From Tannerella sp. (GTDB taxonomy: Bacteria > Bacteroidota > Bacteroidia > Bacteroidales > Tannerellaceae): DNA of 48,145 bases. The notes under the pieces were generated by a model, which saw only the letters and a list, made by a program, of their open reading frames with translations, ran no database searches and had not been told where the DNA came from. The stretch is taken from positions 1-48,145 of the forward strand of contig JAITVS010000246.1 of assembly GCA_031285685.1 (NCBI GenBank), written 5' to 3'. Below, one piece after another: positions 1-7,483 of the stretch. The position numbers and the translations under genes were made by a program. The first letter of the stretch is position 1; each line of letters opens with the position of its first letter.

Positions 1-642
1 ATCGTCTTTTATACCCGTTTTGTTTTTAGAGTATGTCTCAATCTTTTTCAATAATTCATTTCCACCGGTGATTTCGAATATTTTATTAACCTCTTCCATT
101 GTTTCCTGGCGTATCGTACGCAGTGCGCCGGGGCCATCTCCATGGTAATTGGCGCCAAGTTTCGGCGCGATCTCTTCGATGTTTTCTTTATACCACTTCC
201 ATATCGGCCCTTGTTCGGGATGCAGTTCATAGTCGACCCTGTCGGGATGTACACAATAACCTATTTCTTTGATATTTGAACCGACTGCTTTGGCAAGGGC
301 AAATTGTTGTATACCTTTTTTGCTTTCTGTAAAGTATCCGAGTTCCTGTGATACTTTGCGAAGAACCGTGATCAGCATTCCTGGAATATTTCCGCGCGGG
401 CAACGGGTTTTGCATGACATGCACTGCCCGCAATACCAAATGCTGTTGGTGCGTAACAGATTGTCTATTTCTTCTTCATTCCGGCGTTGTACGATGTCAC
501 ATATTTTACGTGGGTCATAATCGTAAAACTCTGCTGCGGGACAAATAGCTGTACATGTTCCGCAATTCATACATGTTTTAATCGCCTCGCGGAAGCGGTC
601 ATCATCCATTAATAATTTACAAAGATTCCCCATCGTTGCCAT
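1..642 (-). CDS. HdrC-like 4Fe-4S dicluster protein (3' end cut by window)
   Basis: The reading frame runs leftward from the ATG at 640-642 and is still open at base 1, so at least 214 residues are present and the C-terminus is missing. Two cysteine clusters are visible near the N-terminus: CMNCGTCTAICP and CGQCMSCKTRCP. This is the arrangement of the two [4Fe-4S] sites of heterodisulfide reductase subunit C and related succinate-dehydrogenase/Qmo-type iron-sulfur subunits. Such proteins pass electrons between a flavin or HdrB partner and other carriers in the cytoplasm. The start lies 8 bp after the stop of the cysteate-synthase-like gene, so the two are probably one transcript. No membrane segment is seen in the visible part. 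The HdrC-like family call is firm. The partner and the reaction are unknown here; an HdrB or flavoprotein gene may lie beyond the left edge. Confidence 0.8.
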   Translation of the reverse strand, partial: MATMGNLCKLLMDDDRFREAIKTCMNCGTCTAICPAAEFYDYDPRKICDIVQRRNEEEIDNLLRTNSIWYCGQCMSCKTRCPRGNIPGMLITVLRKVSQELGYFTESKKGIQQFALAKAVGSNIKEIGYCVHPDRVDYELHPEQGPIWKWYKENIEEIAPKLGANYHGDGPGALRTIRQETMEEVNKIFEITGGNELLKKIETYSKNKTGIKDD

Positions 643-650
643 GATAATGT

Positions 651-1883
651 TTAAAACTTGCTTATAAAATCCGAATAGCGTTTTCCGCTTTCTCCAATAT
701 TCAGAACGATGGTTTCCCCATCTTTTATCTTGCTTTCTTTCAGCGCCTGGTAGAAACCGGCAAAACAAACCGTAGCCGCCGGTCCGATATGTATTCCTTT
801 TTCTTTATAGACAATACGGGCATAATCCAATAGTTCCGCTTCTTTTACCCTGAGAAAATCGCCATTGCCTTTTTTAACAATTCGTGCGACGAGAGGATAC
901 ATCCCCGGATTCCCTGCGGATAATATAAAAACGGATGTCGGAGGATTTTCTATTTTAGGATAATCATTCTCAAAATTTTCAGGGAAACCATTCTTTTTTG
1001 CTAATTCCCATGCCTGGACCATCGGATCACACATGTCCTGTTGAACAAGCAGCATCCGCGGTAGTTCTATGTCCGAAGCCGAGGTTACTATTTCCGCTGA
1101 ATGTTTCTCTATTTCACGAAACCCTTTATCTAACGCAATAGGGCCGCTTCCTCCACCGACAGCCTGCATATAGACATCCGGCATTTTGCCGAGCTGACGG
1201 ATAAATTCGAAGACCATTGTACGTTTTGACTCCACACGCAGGGGATCGATGTTGCCAATGGATATAGGAATATTGTTCTTTTCCGAAAATTCGGTTGCTT
1301 CCTGTTTTGCCTGCGCATAATCTCCGTCGGAGATCCTTACTTCCTGTCCATAAGATCGTATTTCCTCGATCGTATCTTTGTTTGTCGTGGACGGAGCAAA
1401 ATTGGTGAATTTAATACCTGCTTTAGCTAAGTACCGGGCGTTGGCAGTCGCAGTGTTGCCTGTTGAGGCTACACAAAACCGACTGATACCGTTTTCTTTG
1501 AGAGCGGATGCGGTCAGGGATGCTGCCACATCCTTTAATGTATTGGTTCCGCCATTCAAGTCGTTGCGGTAGGCATAAACATGGCAATTAATTCCGTAGT
1601 TTTCCATCGCAAAGCGATTCAGGAAATTCCATTCTTCCAGCATAATCGCACCTTCATTGAAGGATACGATATTCTCTTTGTTTTCTATCGGCAGGAAATC
1701 AAAGTAATTCCAGAAACTATCCGGTTTGTTCTTTAGTAAATCCTTTAGTTTGGAATAGTCTGTATGGTAGACAGCTTCAACATGCCTTCCTCCGCAGTCC
1801 GGACAAAATTGCTTTTGTCCGAACCATGAGGATAGGTCCTTTGTTATGTGGCTACATTTACAGCATTTGAGATAATATTTCAT
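651..1883 (-). CDS. Cysteate synthase-like PLP enzyme (threonine synthase fold)
   Basis: This 410-residue protein opens with a zinc-ribbon-like Cys arrangement (C7/C10 and C27/C30) and continues as a fold-type II PLP enzyme. The likely PLP lysine is K117 in the motif TNTLKDVAASL, and the phosphate-binding SAGNPG-type loop is visible in the C-terminal half. Threonine synthases share this layout, and so does cysteate synthase, which makes L-cysteate from O-phospho-L-serine and sulfite. The length matches archaeal cysteate synthase. The gene lies 15 bp downstream of a CapA/SulA-like acyltransferase that would consume cysteate, which is the main reason for preferring cysteate synthase over threonine synthase. 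Substrate assignment is inference from family and context. The alternative is an ordinary or paralogous threonine synthase. No strong Shine-Dalgarno sequence precedes the ATG at 1883, as is usual in Bacteroidota. Confidence 0.72.
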   Translation of the reverse strand: MKYYLKCCKCSHITKDLSSWFGQKQFCPDCGGRHVEAVYHTDYSKLKDLLKNKPDSFWNYFDFLPIENKENIVSFNEGAIMLEEWNFLNRFAMENYGINCHVYAYRNDLNGGTNTLKDVAASLTASALKENGISRFCVASTGNTATANARYLAKAGIKFTNFAPSTTNKDTIEEIRSYGQEVRISDGDYAQAKQEATEFSEKNNIPISIGNIDPLRVESKRTMVFEFIRQLGKMPDVYMQAVGGGSGPIALDKGFREIEKHSAEIVTSASDIELPRMLLVQQDMCDPMVQAWELAKKNGFPENFENDYPKIENPPTSVFILSAGNPGMYPLVARIVKKGNGDFLRVKEAELLDYARIVYKEKGIHIGPAATVCFAGFYQALKESKIKDGETIVLNIGESGKRYSDFISKF

Positions 1884-1898
1884 TTGCGGGATTACATT

Positions 1899-3161
1899 TT
1901 ATTTTCTGAGGTTCATCATGGGCATTTCTCCTCTGTAGTCGCCTGCTTCCAATTTTTTCTTTATTTCACCAAAAACGTTCACTGTACGCTCCACATCTTC
2001 CAATGAATGCGCCGCCGTAGGTATGACACGAAGCATCAATACGCCTTTCGGAATAACCGGATAAACGACAACAGAGCAGAATACGCCATAGTTTTCACGT
2101 AGATCATAGACGATATTTGTCCCCATATTAGGGTCGCCGGGGAAATAAACCGGAGTAACCGGCGATTGTGTACTTCCAAGGTCAAGTCCTTTTTCGCGTA
2201 ATCCCTTTTGAAGGGCATTTGCAATTTCCCAGAGTTTTTTGCGGCATTCTCCGCGTTTAAGCATTTCAAGGCGTTTCATTGCTCCTATAACAATAGGCAT
2301 CGGAAGTGATTTGGCAAAAATCTGCGAACGCATATTGAAACGCAAGTGGTCTACAACCTCACGTGTTGAAGCAACGAATGCTCCGATACTTGCCATACTT
2401 TTTGCAAATGTAGCGAAATAGATATCTACTTCGTCCTGGCATTTGAAATGTTCGCTTGTTCCCGCACCTGTTTCTCCCATTGTGCCGAAACCATGTGCGT
2501 CATCGATCATCAGACGAAAATTATGGTTTTTCTTCAACGCTACGATTTTGTCAAGCGCTCCCATATCGCCGGCCATACCGAAGACTCCCTCGGTAATCAC
2601 CAGGATACCACCTTTTCCGCCTTCTTTTTCGATATGATTTTCAGCCATGTTCAGCATCTTTTCGCATCGCTCAATATCATTATGTGGAAATACAAAACTT
2701 TTTCCGCCTTTTGCTTTATGCAGGAATATTCCATCCATGATGCAAGCGTGCGATTCCGAGTCGTAAACAATCACATCAAAGCGTGTGCACATCACATCAA
2801 TGATGGATACCATGCCCTGATAACCGTAGTTCAGCAGATAACATGCCGGTTTCTTTTCAAATTCGGCAAGCTGGTTTTCAAGTTCTATATGGTGAACACT
2901 ATCTCCGGACATCATACGCGCTCCCATCGGATAGGCCATACCCCAGTCTTTCGCAGCCTGTGCATCCGCTTCGCGGACTTCCGGGTCGTTTGCCAGGCCA
3001 AGATAGTTATTCAAACTCCATACCAATACGTCTTTTCCGTTAAAACGCATCATCGGTTTAATTTCGCCTTCTAATTTCGGAAACATAAAATACCCGTCCG
3101 CATTCTTTCTGTACTGGCCAAGAGGCCCGGGGACGTTTATCCGGTCAAAAATATCAATCAT
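1899..3161 (-). CDS. Alpha-oxoamine synthase, CapA/SulA-like cysteate C-fatty acyltransferase
   Basis: This 420-residue protein is an alpha-oxoamine synthase, the PLP family of 8-amino-7-oxononanoate synthase, 2-amino-3-ketobutyrate CoA ligase and serine palmitoyltransferase. The PLP contacts are visible: the DDAHG motif around residues 220-224 and the Schiff-base lysine K254 in TFAKSMASIG. Its N-terminus (FPKLEGEIKPMMRFNGKDV) and the WSLNNYLGLAN stretch resemble, as I recall them, the CapA/SulA enzymes that condense L-cysteate with an acyl-thioester to start capnine and sulfobacin sulfonolipids. It is longer than typical Kbl or bacterial Spt (about 395 residues). The next gene in the operon is a putative cysteate synthase, which supports the role. 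The SDR reductase of the pathway is not in this window. Kbl or a sphingolipid-type Spt remain the alternatives. Start: first ATG, after an AGAAG ribosome-binding site. Confidence 0.72.
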   Translation of the reverse strand: MIDIFDRINVPGPLGQYRKNADGYFMFPKLEGEIKPMMRFNGKDVLVWSLNNYLGLANDPEVREADAQAAKDWGMAYPMGARMMSGDSVHHIELENQLAEFEKKPACYLLNYGYQGMVSIIDVMCTRFDVIVYDSESHACIMDGIFLHKAKGGKSFVFPHNDIERCEKMLNMAENHIEKEGGKGGILVITEGVFGMAGDMGALDKIVALKKNHNFRLMIDDAHGFGTMGETGAGTSEHFKCQDEVDIYFATFAKSMASIGAFVASTREVVDHLRFNMRSQIFAKSLPMPIVIGAMKRLEMLKRGECRKKLWEIANALQKGLREKGLDLGSTQSPVTPVYFPGDPNMGTNIVYDLRENYGVFCSVVVYPVIPKGVLMLRVIPTAAHSLEDVERTVNVFGEIKKKLEAGDYRGEMPMMNLRK

Positions 3162-3210
3162 ACTTCTTTTAATTTATAATGGTTAGTGAATTACTTCTTA
3201 TTATAACGCG

Positions 3211-3218
3211 CAAAGCTA
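3211..3218 (-). promoter_or_regulatory. -7 box (TAGCTTTG) of the acyltransferase/cysteate synthase operon
   Basis: The minus strand reads TAGCTTTG here, matching the Bacteroidota TAnnTTTG box about 50 bp upstream of the start at 3161. No clear TTTG -33 box is seen at the proper distance, so the call is moderate. Confidence 0.45.
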
Positions 3219-3385
3219 CAAAATATTTGTTGAAATAAAAAAAAGCCTTTTTCGTTAATGGCGGATAGAACATTTTTCTTTCGAAATTACACAAAATAAG
3301 CGGAGGATAGACTATATCAATGTGTCGTTTGCTGTGTGACAATTTTTTAACATTTTGTCCGTTATATGCTTATTATTTTAAGTCT

Positions 3386-4369
3386 ATGGAGGATTGGGAA
3401 AAAATATATAAGTACATTCGGTTAAAAAGCCTTTCATTGGTTCGGTTGTGGCGCGAAATTCCATTCGTTTATCAGGTTGTGATGCTGGCGGTAATCAGTC
3501 TGGCGATCTATGCACTGATTCAATTCCGTGTGCCGGTTTCAGTTAAAAGCTTGTCTGTCGGCCTGTGTGTTTTTGTACTGGCTGGGGTGCCTATCTGTTC
3601 ATTTTCTTTTCCGGAAAAAATATTACTGAAATCGCTTGGTCTAAAATTGTTTCCGTTGTTTATGATCAGGTGTTTTTTGCTAAGTGTTCCTTTTTTCATT
3701 CTGAATGTGTACTTCGGGCTGGTAATGGTGACAGTGGGCTTGATATGCGTATATTTTCTGTCAAAAGTAAATTTTCGTTCGGGCAAAGGTTTCCCTTCGT
3801 TTTATAAAAAGACATCTTATCAATGGTTGTCCGGTTATCGTACAGGAGGTGTTTGGGCGTTAATCTCCGGATTTTTATTTTTTGCGGTGGCCTTGTACCA
3901 TAAAAATGAAAATATGTCATGTGTTGCTTTTGGCTGGCTGATGTGTGTACCTTGTTTTGTCTCATATTACACCAAAATGCTTGATGCACGTATCTGGCTT
4001 GTTAACTACAGGAGCGCTTCATTTCTTCTCCGGTGCAAATTGATTGAGTTGTTGGTGAATGCTTTGTTACCGGCATTGATTTGTTTGCCTGCATTGATGA
4101 TTTTTATGCCTGCATATATCTTGTTGTTTATAAGGCTATTGTTTGTGTTTTTATTTATTGATATGCTTTTTTTATATAGCTATTATTTGTGTTATCCGTC
4201 AATGATTATGTCGGGTCTTTGCTGTATCCTTTTAGTGATGATATGGTCGGTTATCACATGGATGCATCCGGTTATTTCTGTTTATATGTCGGCGCCGCTT
4301 TTGTTGTTACTACATATTCTTACGATACAAAATTTAAAATCAATACGTCATGCCGAACTTACATCTTAA
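3386..4369 (+). CDS. Multi-pass membrane protein, probable ABC transporter permease
   Basis: The protein is about 327 residues and very hydrophobic, with roughly eight or more predicted membrane segments and only short loops. I chose the ATG at 3386 (MEDWEKIYKYIR) rather than the upstream in-frame ATG at 3320, because the extra 22 residues are cysteine-rich and not typical of a start region. The gene overlaps the following ABC ATPase gene by 20 bp, which indicates translational coupling and makes it the likely membrane partner. I do not recognise a named permease family, and no substrate can be inferred. The downstream glycosyltransferase has its own promoter, so a link to glycolipid export is only a possibility. 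Confidence 0.7.
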   Translation: MEDWEKIYKYIRLKSLSLVRLWREIPFVYQVVMLAVISLAIYALIQFRVPVSVKSLSVGLCVFVLAGVPICSFSFPEKILLKSLGLKLFPLFMIRCFLLSVPFFILNVYFGLVMVTVGLICVYFLSKVNFRSGKGFPSFYKKTSYQWLSGYRTGGVWALISGFLFFAVALYHKNENMSCVAFGWLMCVPCFVSYYTKMLDARIWLVNYRSASFLLRCKLIELLVNALLPALICLPALMIFMPAYILLFIRLLFVFLFIDMLFLYSYYLCYPSMIMSGLCCILLVMIWSVITWMHPVISVYMSAPLLLLLHILTIQNLKSIRHAELTS

Positions 4370-5036
4370 TATAGAACAGCAACAATACGGAGATAAAGTT
4401 GTTCTCCAAAATATCTTCCAGGATTACGAAACCGGATATATTCATGGATTTTTGGGTGAGAATGGTGCGGGAAAGACGACTTTGTTTCATTGCATGGCCA
4501 ATCTGATACCCTATAAAGGAGTGCGGATGTTGTCGGATCACGTCCGTTTCGGTTATTTGCCGACGGAGTTATTTATGTATCCGAAGATAACAGGCCGGGA
4601 GTTTCTGGAATTTTTCGTGACGGCAAAAGGGCAGGCGTTTGATAGGAACGAGTTACAAAAATTGAATGAACTGTTTGATTTACCGTTAAAAGAATATGCC
4701 GATACATACTCTACCGGAATGCTGAAAAAGTTGTATTTGTTAGGTTTGTTGTTGCAGCGTAATGAAATACTGTTGTTGGATGAACCGTTTAACGGCTTGG
4801 ATTTTAAATCGTCGGCATTTTTCACCGCATTAATAAGGAAATATAAAGAGGGTGGTTCTACGGTTTTCATATCATCACACGATATGGAGCATTTATTTTC
4901 GTATGCGGATACCCTATCTGTCCTGACGGAATCCGGGATGTCATTTTATCCGGAAAAAGGAGGCTTTTATGCCGTGAAGAGAAGCATTGAGGCTGAGGCC
5001 GAGAAGAAAGTGAAGTGCGTATCATTATGGGATTAA
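4350..5036 (+). CDS. ABC transporter ATP-binding protein
   Basis: This 228-residue protein has the full set of ABC ATPase motifs: Walker A GENGAGKT (residues 36-43), a degenerate signature YSTGMLKKL (about 120-128, in place of LSGGQ), Walker B EILLLDEP (139-146) with the D-loop NGLD, and the switch histidine in FISSHD. It would hydrolyse ATP on the cytoplasmic face to drive the membrane protein encoded just upstream, with which it overlaps by 20 bp. The size and the CcmA-like architecture suggest an exporter rather than a solute-binding-protein importer. There is no periplasmic binding protein nearby. The substrate is unknown. Confidence 0.88.
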   Translation: MPNLHLNIEQQQYGDKVVLQNIFQDYETGYIHGFLGENGAGKTTLFHCMANLIPYKGVRMLSDHVRFGYLPTELFMYPKITGREFLEFFVTAKGQAFDRNELQKLNELFDLPLKEYADTYSTGMLKKLYLLGLLLQRNEILLLDEPFNGLDFKSSAFFTALIRKYKEGGSTVFISSHDMEHLFSYADTLSVLTESGMSFYPEKGGFYAVKRSIEAEAEKKVKCVSLWD

Positions 5037-5118
5037 AATGTTTATGTTGCTTCTCTGACTTGTTTTTAAGTCCTTATATGCAAAGTTTTATAATTTATCA
5101 TAAAACAAATTTTATTTG

Positions 5119-5126
5119 TATCTTTG
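5119..5126 (+). promoter_or_regulatory. -7 box (TATCTTTG) for the GT2 gene
   Basis: TATCTTTG is a perfect TAnnTTTG match 21 bp before the ATG at 5148, so the leader would be very short. The -33 region is AT-rich without a clear TTTG. Confidence 0.55.
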
Positions 5127-5147
5127 CATTTCTAAAATTAAAAGCGG

Positions 5148-6098
5148 ATGGATATATCAGTAATAATACCTTTATATAATGAAGCAGAGTCGCTTCCCGA
5201 ATTATATGATTGGATAAAACGTGTGATGGATGAAAATAAATTCTCGTATGAAATTATTTTTGTCAGCGATGGCAGCACGGATGAGTCATGGAATATAATC
5301 GAATCACTGAGCGCTAAAGCGCCGGAAGTGAAAGGTATTAAGTTTCGCCGTAATTATGGTAAGTCGCCCGCGCTTCACTGCGGCTTCCAGCGTGCACAGG
5401 GTGATGTGGTGATTACGATGGATGCCGATTTGCAGGATAGCCCGGATGAAATTCCGGAACTATACCGTATGATAAAAGAAGACGGTTATGACCTTGTTTC
5501 CGGCTGGAAGAAAAAACGTTATGATAACCGGCTGACAAAAAACCTGCCATCCAAACTGTTTAATGCTACTGCACGAAAATTTTCCGGTGTTAAACTGCAT
5601 GATTTCAACTGTGGATTGAAGTCGTACAATAAAGAGGTAGTAAAGAATATCGAGGTTTATAATGATATGCACAGATATATCCCTTATCTTGCCAAGATTG
5701 CGGGATTTAATAAAATAGGAGAGAAGGTTGTTCATCATCAGGCCCGTAAGTACGGGAAAACAAAATTCGGATTAAGCCGTTTTTTTAATGGTTATCTGGA
5801 TCTGATTACGCTTTGGTTTACTTCTAAATTCGGAAAAAAACCAATGCATATTTTTGGCCTTTTGGGCAGCGCGATGTTTTTTATCGGATTTGTTTCCCTT
5901 ATAGTAGTACTTGTCGCAAAGCTAATGTCTATTATCAACGGTGATCTGCGCCCGTTAGTAGCCAATTCTCCTTATTTCTATATATCTCTTACGGCAATGA
6001 TCATCGGTACTCAGTTGTTTCTTGCCGGATTTATCGGTGAACTTATTACACGCAATGCTCCGAACCGGAACCGTTATAAAATAGAAAGAGAAATCTGA
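5148..6098 (+). CDS. GT2 family glycosyltransferase, DPM1/GtrB-like with two C-terminal membrane segments
   Basis: The 316-residue protein begins directly with the GT2 fold (ISVIIPLYNEAESLPEL). It has the nucleotide-sugar binding DGSTD and the metal-binding DxD at D92-A-D94 in MDADLQD. Two hydrophobic segments lie near the C-terminus (about residues 230-260 and 275-305), the layout of dolichyl/undecaprenyl-phosphate sugar transferases such as GtrB, ArnC and DPM1-like enzymes. The probable reaction is transfer of a hexose from a nucleotide sugar to a polyprenyl phosphate at the inner membrane. It has its own promoter and a strong terminator. The sugar and the final glycan are unknown. Confidence 0.85.
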   Translation: MDISVIIPLYNEAESLPELYDWIKRVMDENKFSYEIIFVSDGSTDESWNIIESLSAKAPEVKGIKFRRNYGKSPALHCGFQRAQGDVVITMDADLQDSPDEIPELYRMIKEDGYDLVSGWKKKRYDNRLTKNLPSKLFNATARKFSGVKLHDFNCGLKSYNKEVVKNIEVYNDMHRYIPYLAKIAGFNKIGEKVVHHQARKYGKTKFGLSRFFNGYLDLITLWFTSKFGKKPMHIFGLLGSAMFFIGFVSLIVVLVAKLMSIINGDLRPLVANSPYFYISLTAMIIGTQLFLAGFIGELITRNAPNRNRYKIEREI

Positions 6099-6110
6099 TC
6101 TGATCCAAAT

Positions 6111-6142
6111 AAAAAATGTTCTGAATTTTCAGAACATTTTTT
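6111..6142. terminator. Bidirectional rho-independent terminator
   Basis: A perfect 14-bp stem (arms 6111-6124 and 6129-6142) with a 4-nt ATTT loop has an A-run on one flank and a T-run on the other. It lies between two convergent genes and can serve both. Confidence 0.9.
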
Positions 6143-6156
6143 ATTTGACGTTTACT

Positions 6157-7248
6157 CTACAGCCATTCTTTCATAAATCCATCCATTTCTTCTGCATGCT
6201 CTTCCAGGCTTTGTAGCAGTTTAAACTGTGCTTTAGTGCGTTGCAGGTTATGCCCGGGGTGGTGTATTTTATAATAAGTATCACCATTGATATAATCTGT
6301 AAAGAAACGTACGGTTTGCATGTAAGTCAGCAGTCTGCCGCCATAAGGAAGCAGGCTTATTTCCAATGGAGTGAGGAATGATTTTGCCGTTTCCATATAA
6401 CCGCGCGTATACGCCTTGAAAATATCCATGTTTACATTTACGTTATCCAGGTTCGGATCGTCTTCCGCTCCGGTGTTTGCTCCAGTACGGATGAAATCGC
6501 CAATGTCGGAAAGTACATAGCCGGGCATCACCGTGTCGAGGTCTATGACACATAAGACCTTGCCGGAATGATTGTCGAACAGGATATTGTTTACTTTTGT
6601 ATCGCAATGGTTGATGCGTTTACGTAGTTTTCCTTCACGATGTAATCTTTCCTGAATACACATCGCTTCGGCGCGTTTTTCAATTTCTTCGACAATATCT
6701 TTTACTTCGTCCAACCGGCCTGCTGCATTGGCTTTCAGTGCATCGTGAAATTGTTGCAGGCGGAATTCCATATTATGAAAGTTTGGGATTGTTTCGCCCA
6801 GTGTGCCTTCCGGTATATCTGCAAGCATAGACTGAAAATCGCCGAATGCTTTACCCGCTTCGTATGAAAGCTCGGGATTCACTTCTTCCAGGCTTTTGCT
6901 GTCCGGAATCATCAGGCATACACGCCAGTAATTTTCGCCGTCATAATAGTACTGTTTACCGTCTTTTGTCGGCAGGAACGTCAGCACTTTCCGGTCGATA
7001 TCCGTTTCATTACGTTCTTCCAGTTTTTTCCGGATATGTGATGTGACAATCTGTATGTTATTTTGCAGCATGTCCACATTGGTGAAAATATGATGGTTAA
7101 TGCGTTGCAATATGTATTTTGCTGTTCCGGATGCGGTTGTAATTTTTAACGTGTCGTTGATATGCCCGTTTCCAAAAGGGGTTGCTTCGACCGGATTTTC
7201 GTCAAGATCATAATGTGATAGGATCTGTAAATACTCGTTTTTTGTCAT
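6157..7248 (-). CDS. APH-family sugar kinase, NahK/MdsC-like
   Basis: This 363-residue protein has the aminoglycoside phosphotransferase (choline/ethanolamine kinase-like) fold: the catalytic loop HCDTKVNN (H214, D216, N221) and the metal-binding IDLDTV (D236, D238). The N-terminal GNGHINDT and ILQRIN segments match the group annotated as N-acetylhexosamine 1-kinase (NahK) or mucin-desulfation protein MdsC, common in gut Bacteroidales. The expected reaction is ATP-dependent 1-phosphorylation of GlcNAc or GalNAc in the cytoplasm, for salvage of host-glycan sugars. The GH20 hexosaminidase at 18355-20712 would release such sugars, although it is not in the same operon. Substrate is inferred from family only. 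It has its own promoter, with boxes at 7285-7292 and 7313-7317. Confidence 0.78.
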   Translation of the reverse strand: MTKNEYLQILSHYDLDENPVEATPFGNGHINDTLKITTASGTAKYILQRINHHIFTNVDMLQNNIQIVTSHIRKKLEERNETDIDRKVLTFLPTKDGKQYYYDGENYWRVCLMIPDSKSLEEVNPELSYEAGKAFGDFQSMLADIPEGTLGETIPNFHNMEFRLQQFHDALKANAAGRLDEVKDIVEEIEKRAEAMCIQERLHREGKLRKRINHCDTKVNNILFDNHSGKVLCVIDLDTVMPGYVLSDIGDFIRTGANTGAEDDPNLDNVNVNMDIFKAYTRGYMETAKSFLTPLEISLLPYGGRLLTYMQTVRFFTDYINGDTYYKIHHPGHNLQRTKAQFKLLQSLEEHAEEMDGFMKEWL

Positions 7249-7284
7249 GGCTTTGTACTATTTATTTTATGTTAATGTCCGATG

Positions 7285-7317
7285 CAAATATAACGTAAAT
7301 CAAGTGTAATGTCAAAA
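7285..7317 (-). promoter_or_regulatory. Promoter of the NahK-like kinase gene
   Basis: On the minus strand TATATTTG (7285-7292) is preceded by TTTTG (7313-7317) about 20 nt upstream, the Bacteroidota -7/-33 pair. The -33 box falls inside one arm of the hairpin at 7309-7340. Confidence 0.7.
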
Positions 7318-7340
7318 GAAAATTTGTTTTCTTTTGACAT
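7309..7340. other. Perfect 14-bp inverted repeat overlapping the -33 box
   Basis: Arms 7309-7322 and 7327-7340 are exact reverse complements around a 4-nt loop (TTTG). On the minus strand it lies downstream of the MATE gene and upstream of the kinase promoter, so it could be a terminator for the former or an operator-like dyad for the latter. It has no clean T-run beyond the stem. Confidence 0.75.
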
Positions 7341-7364
7341 TGCTTTCCTATGGAATTAACAATC

Positions 7365-7414
7365 GCTTTGCTTCACTTCGTGAATCGATAGACGATTCGG
7401 AGCGGAAGCAAAGC
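7365..7414. other. 50-nt imperfect hairpin in the MATE-kinase gap
   Basis: Outer arms GCTTTGCTTC (7365-7374) and GAAGCAAAGC (7405-7414) are perfect, and inner arms GAATCG/CGATTC also pair, with mismatches between. The gap of 235 bp between the genes at 7248 and 7484 holds this hairpin, the 14-bp one and the kinase promoter. It may be the 3' end structure of the MATE transcript; no T-run is present. Confidence 0.6.
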
Positions 7415-7483
7415 AACACATTGATTGATTTTATAAAGAACGTTGTTGAAAAGCAGTTAGTCTCCATTTTCTAATGAATAAAA

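Noticed and set aside
2448..3074. A 208-codon open frame on the plus strand
   Set aside because: It lies wholly antisense to the acyltransferase gene and its protein has no domain sense; a shadow of the real gene's codon use.
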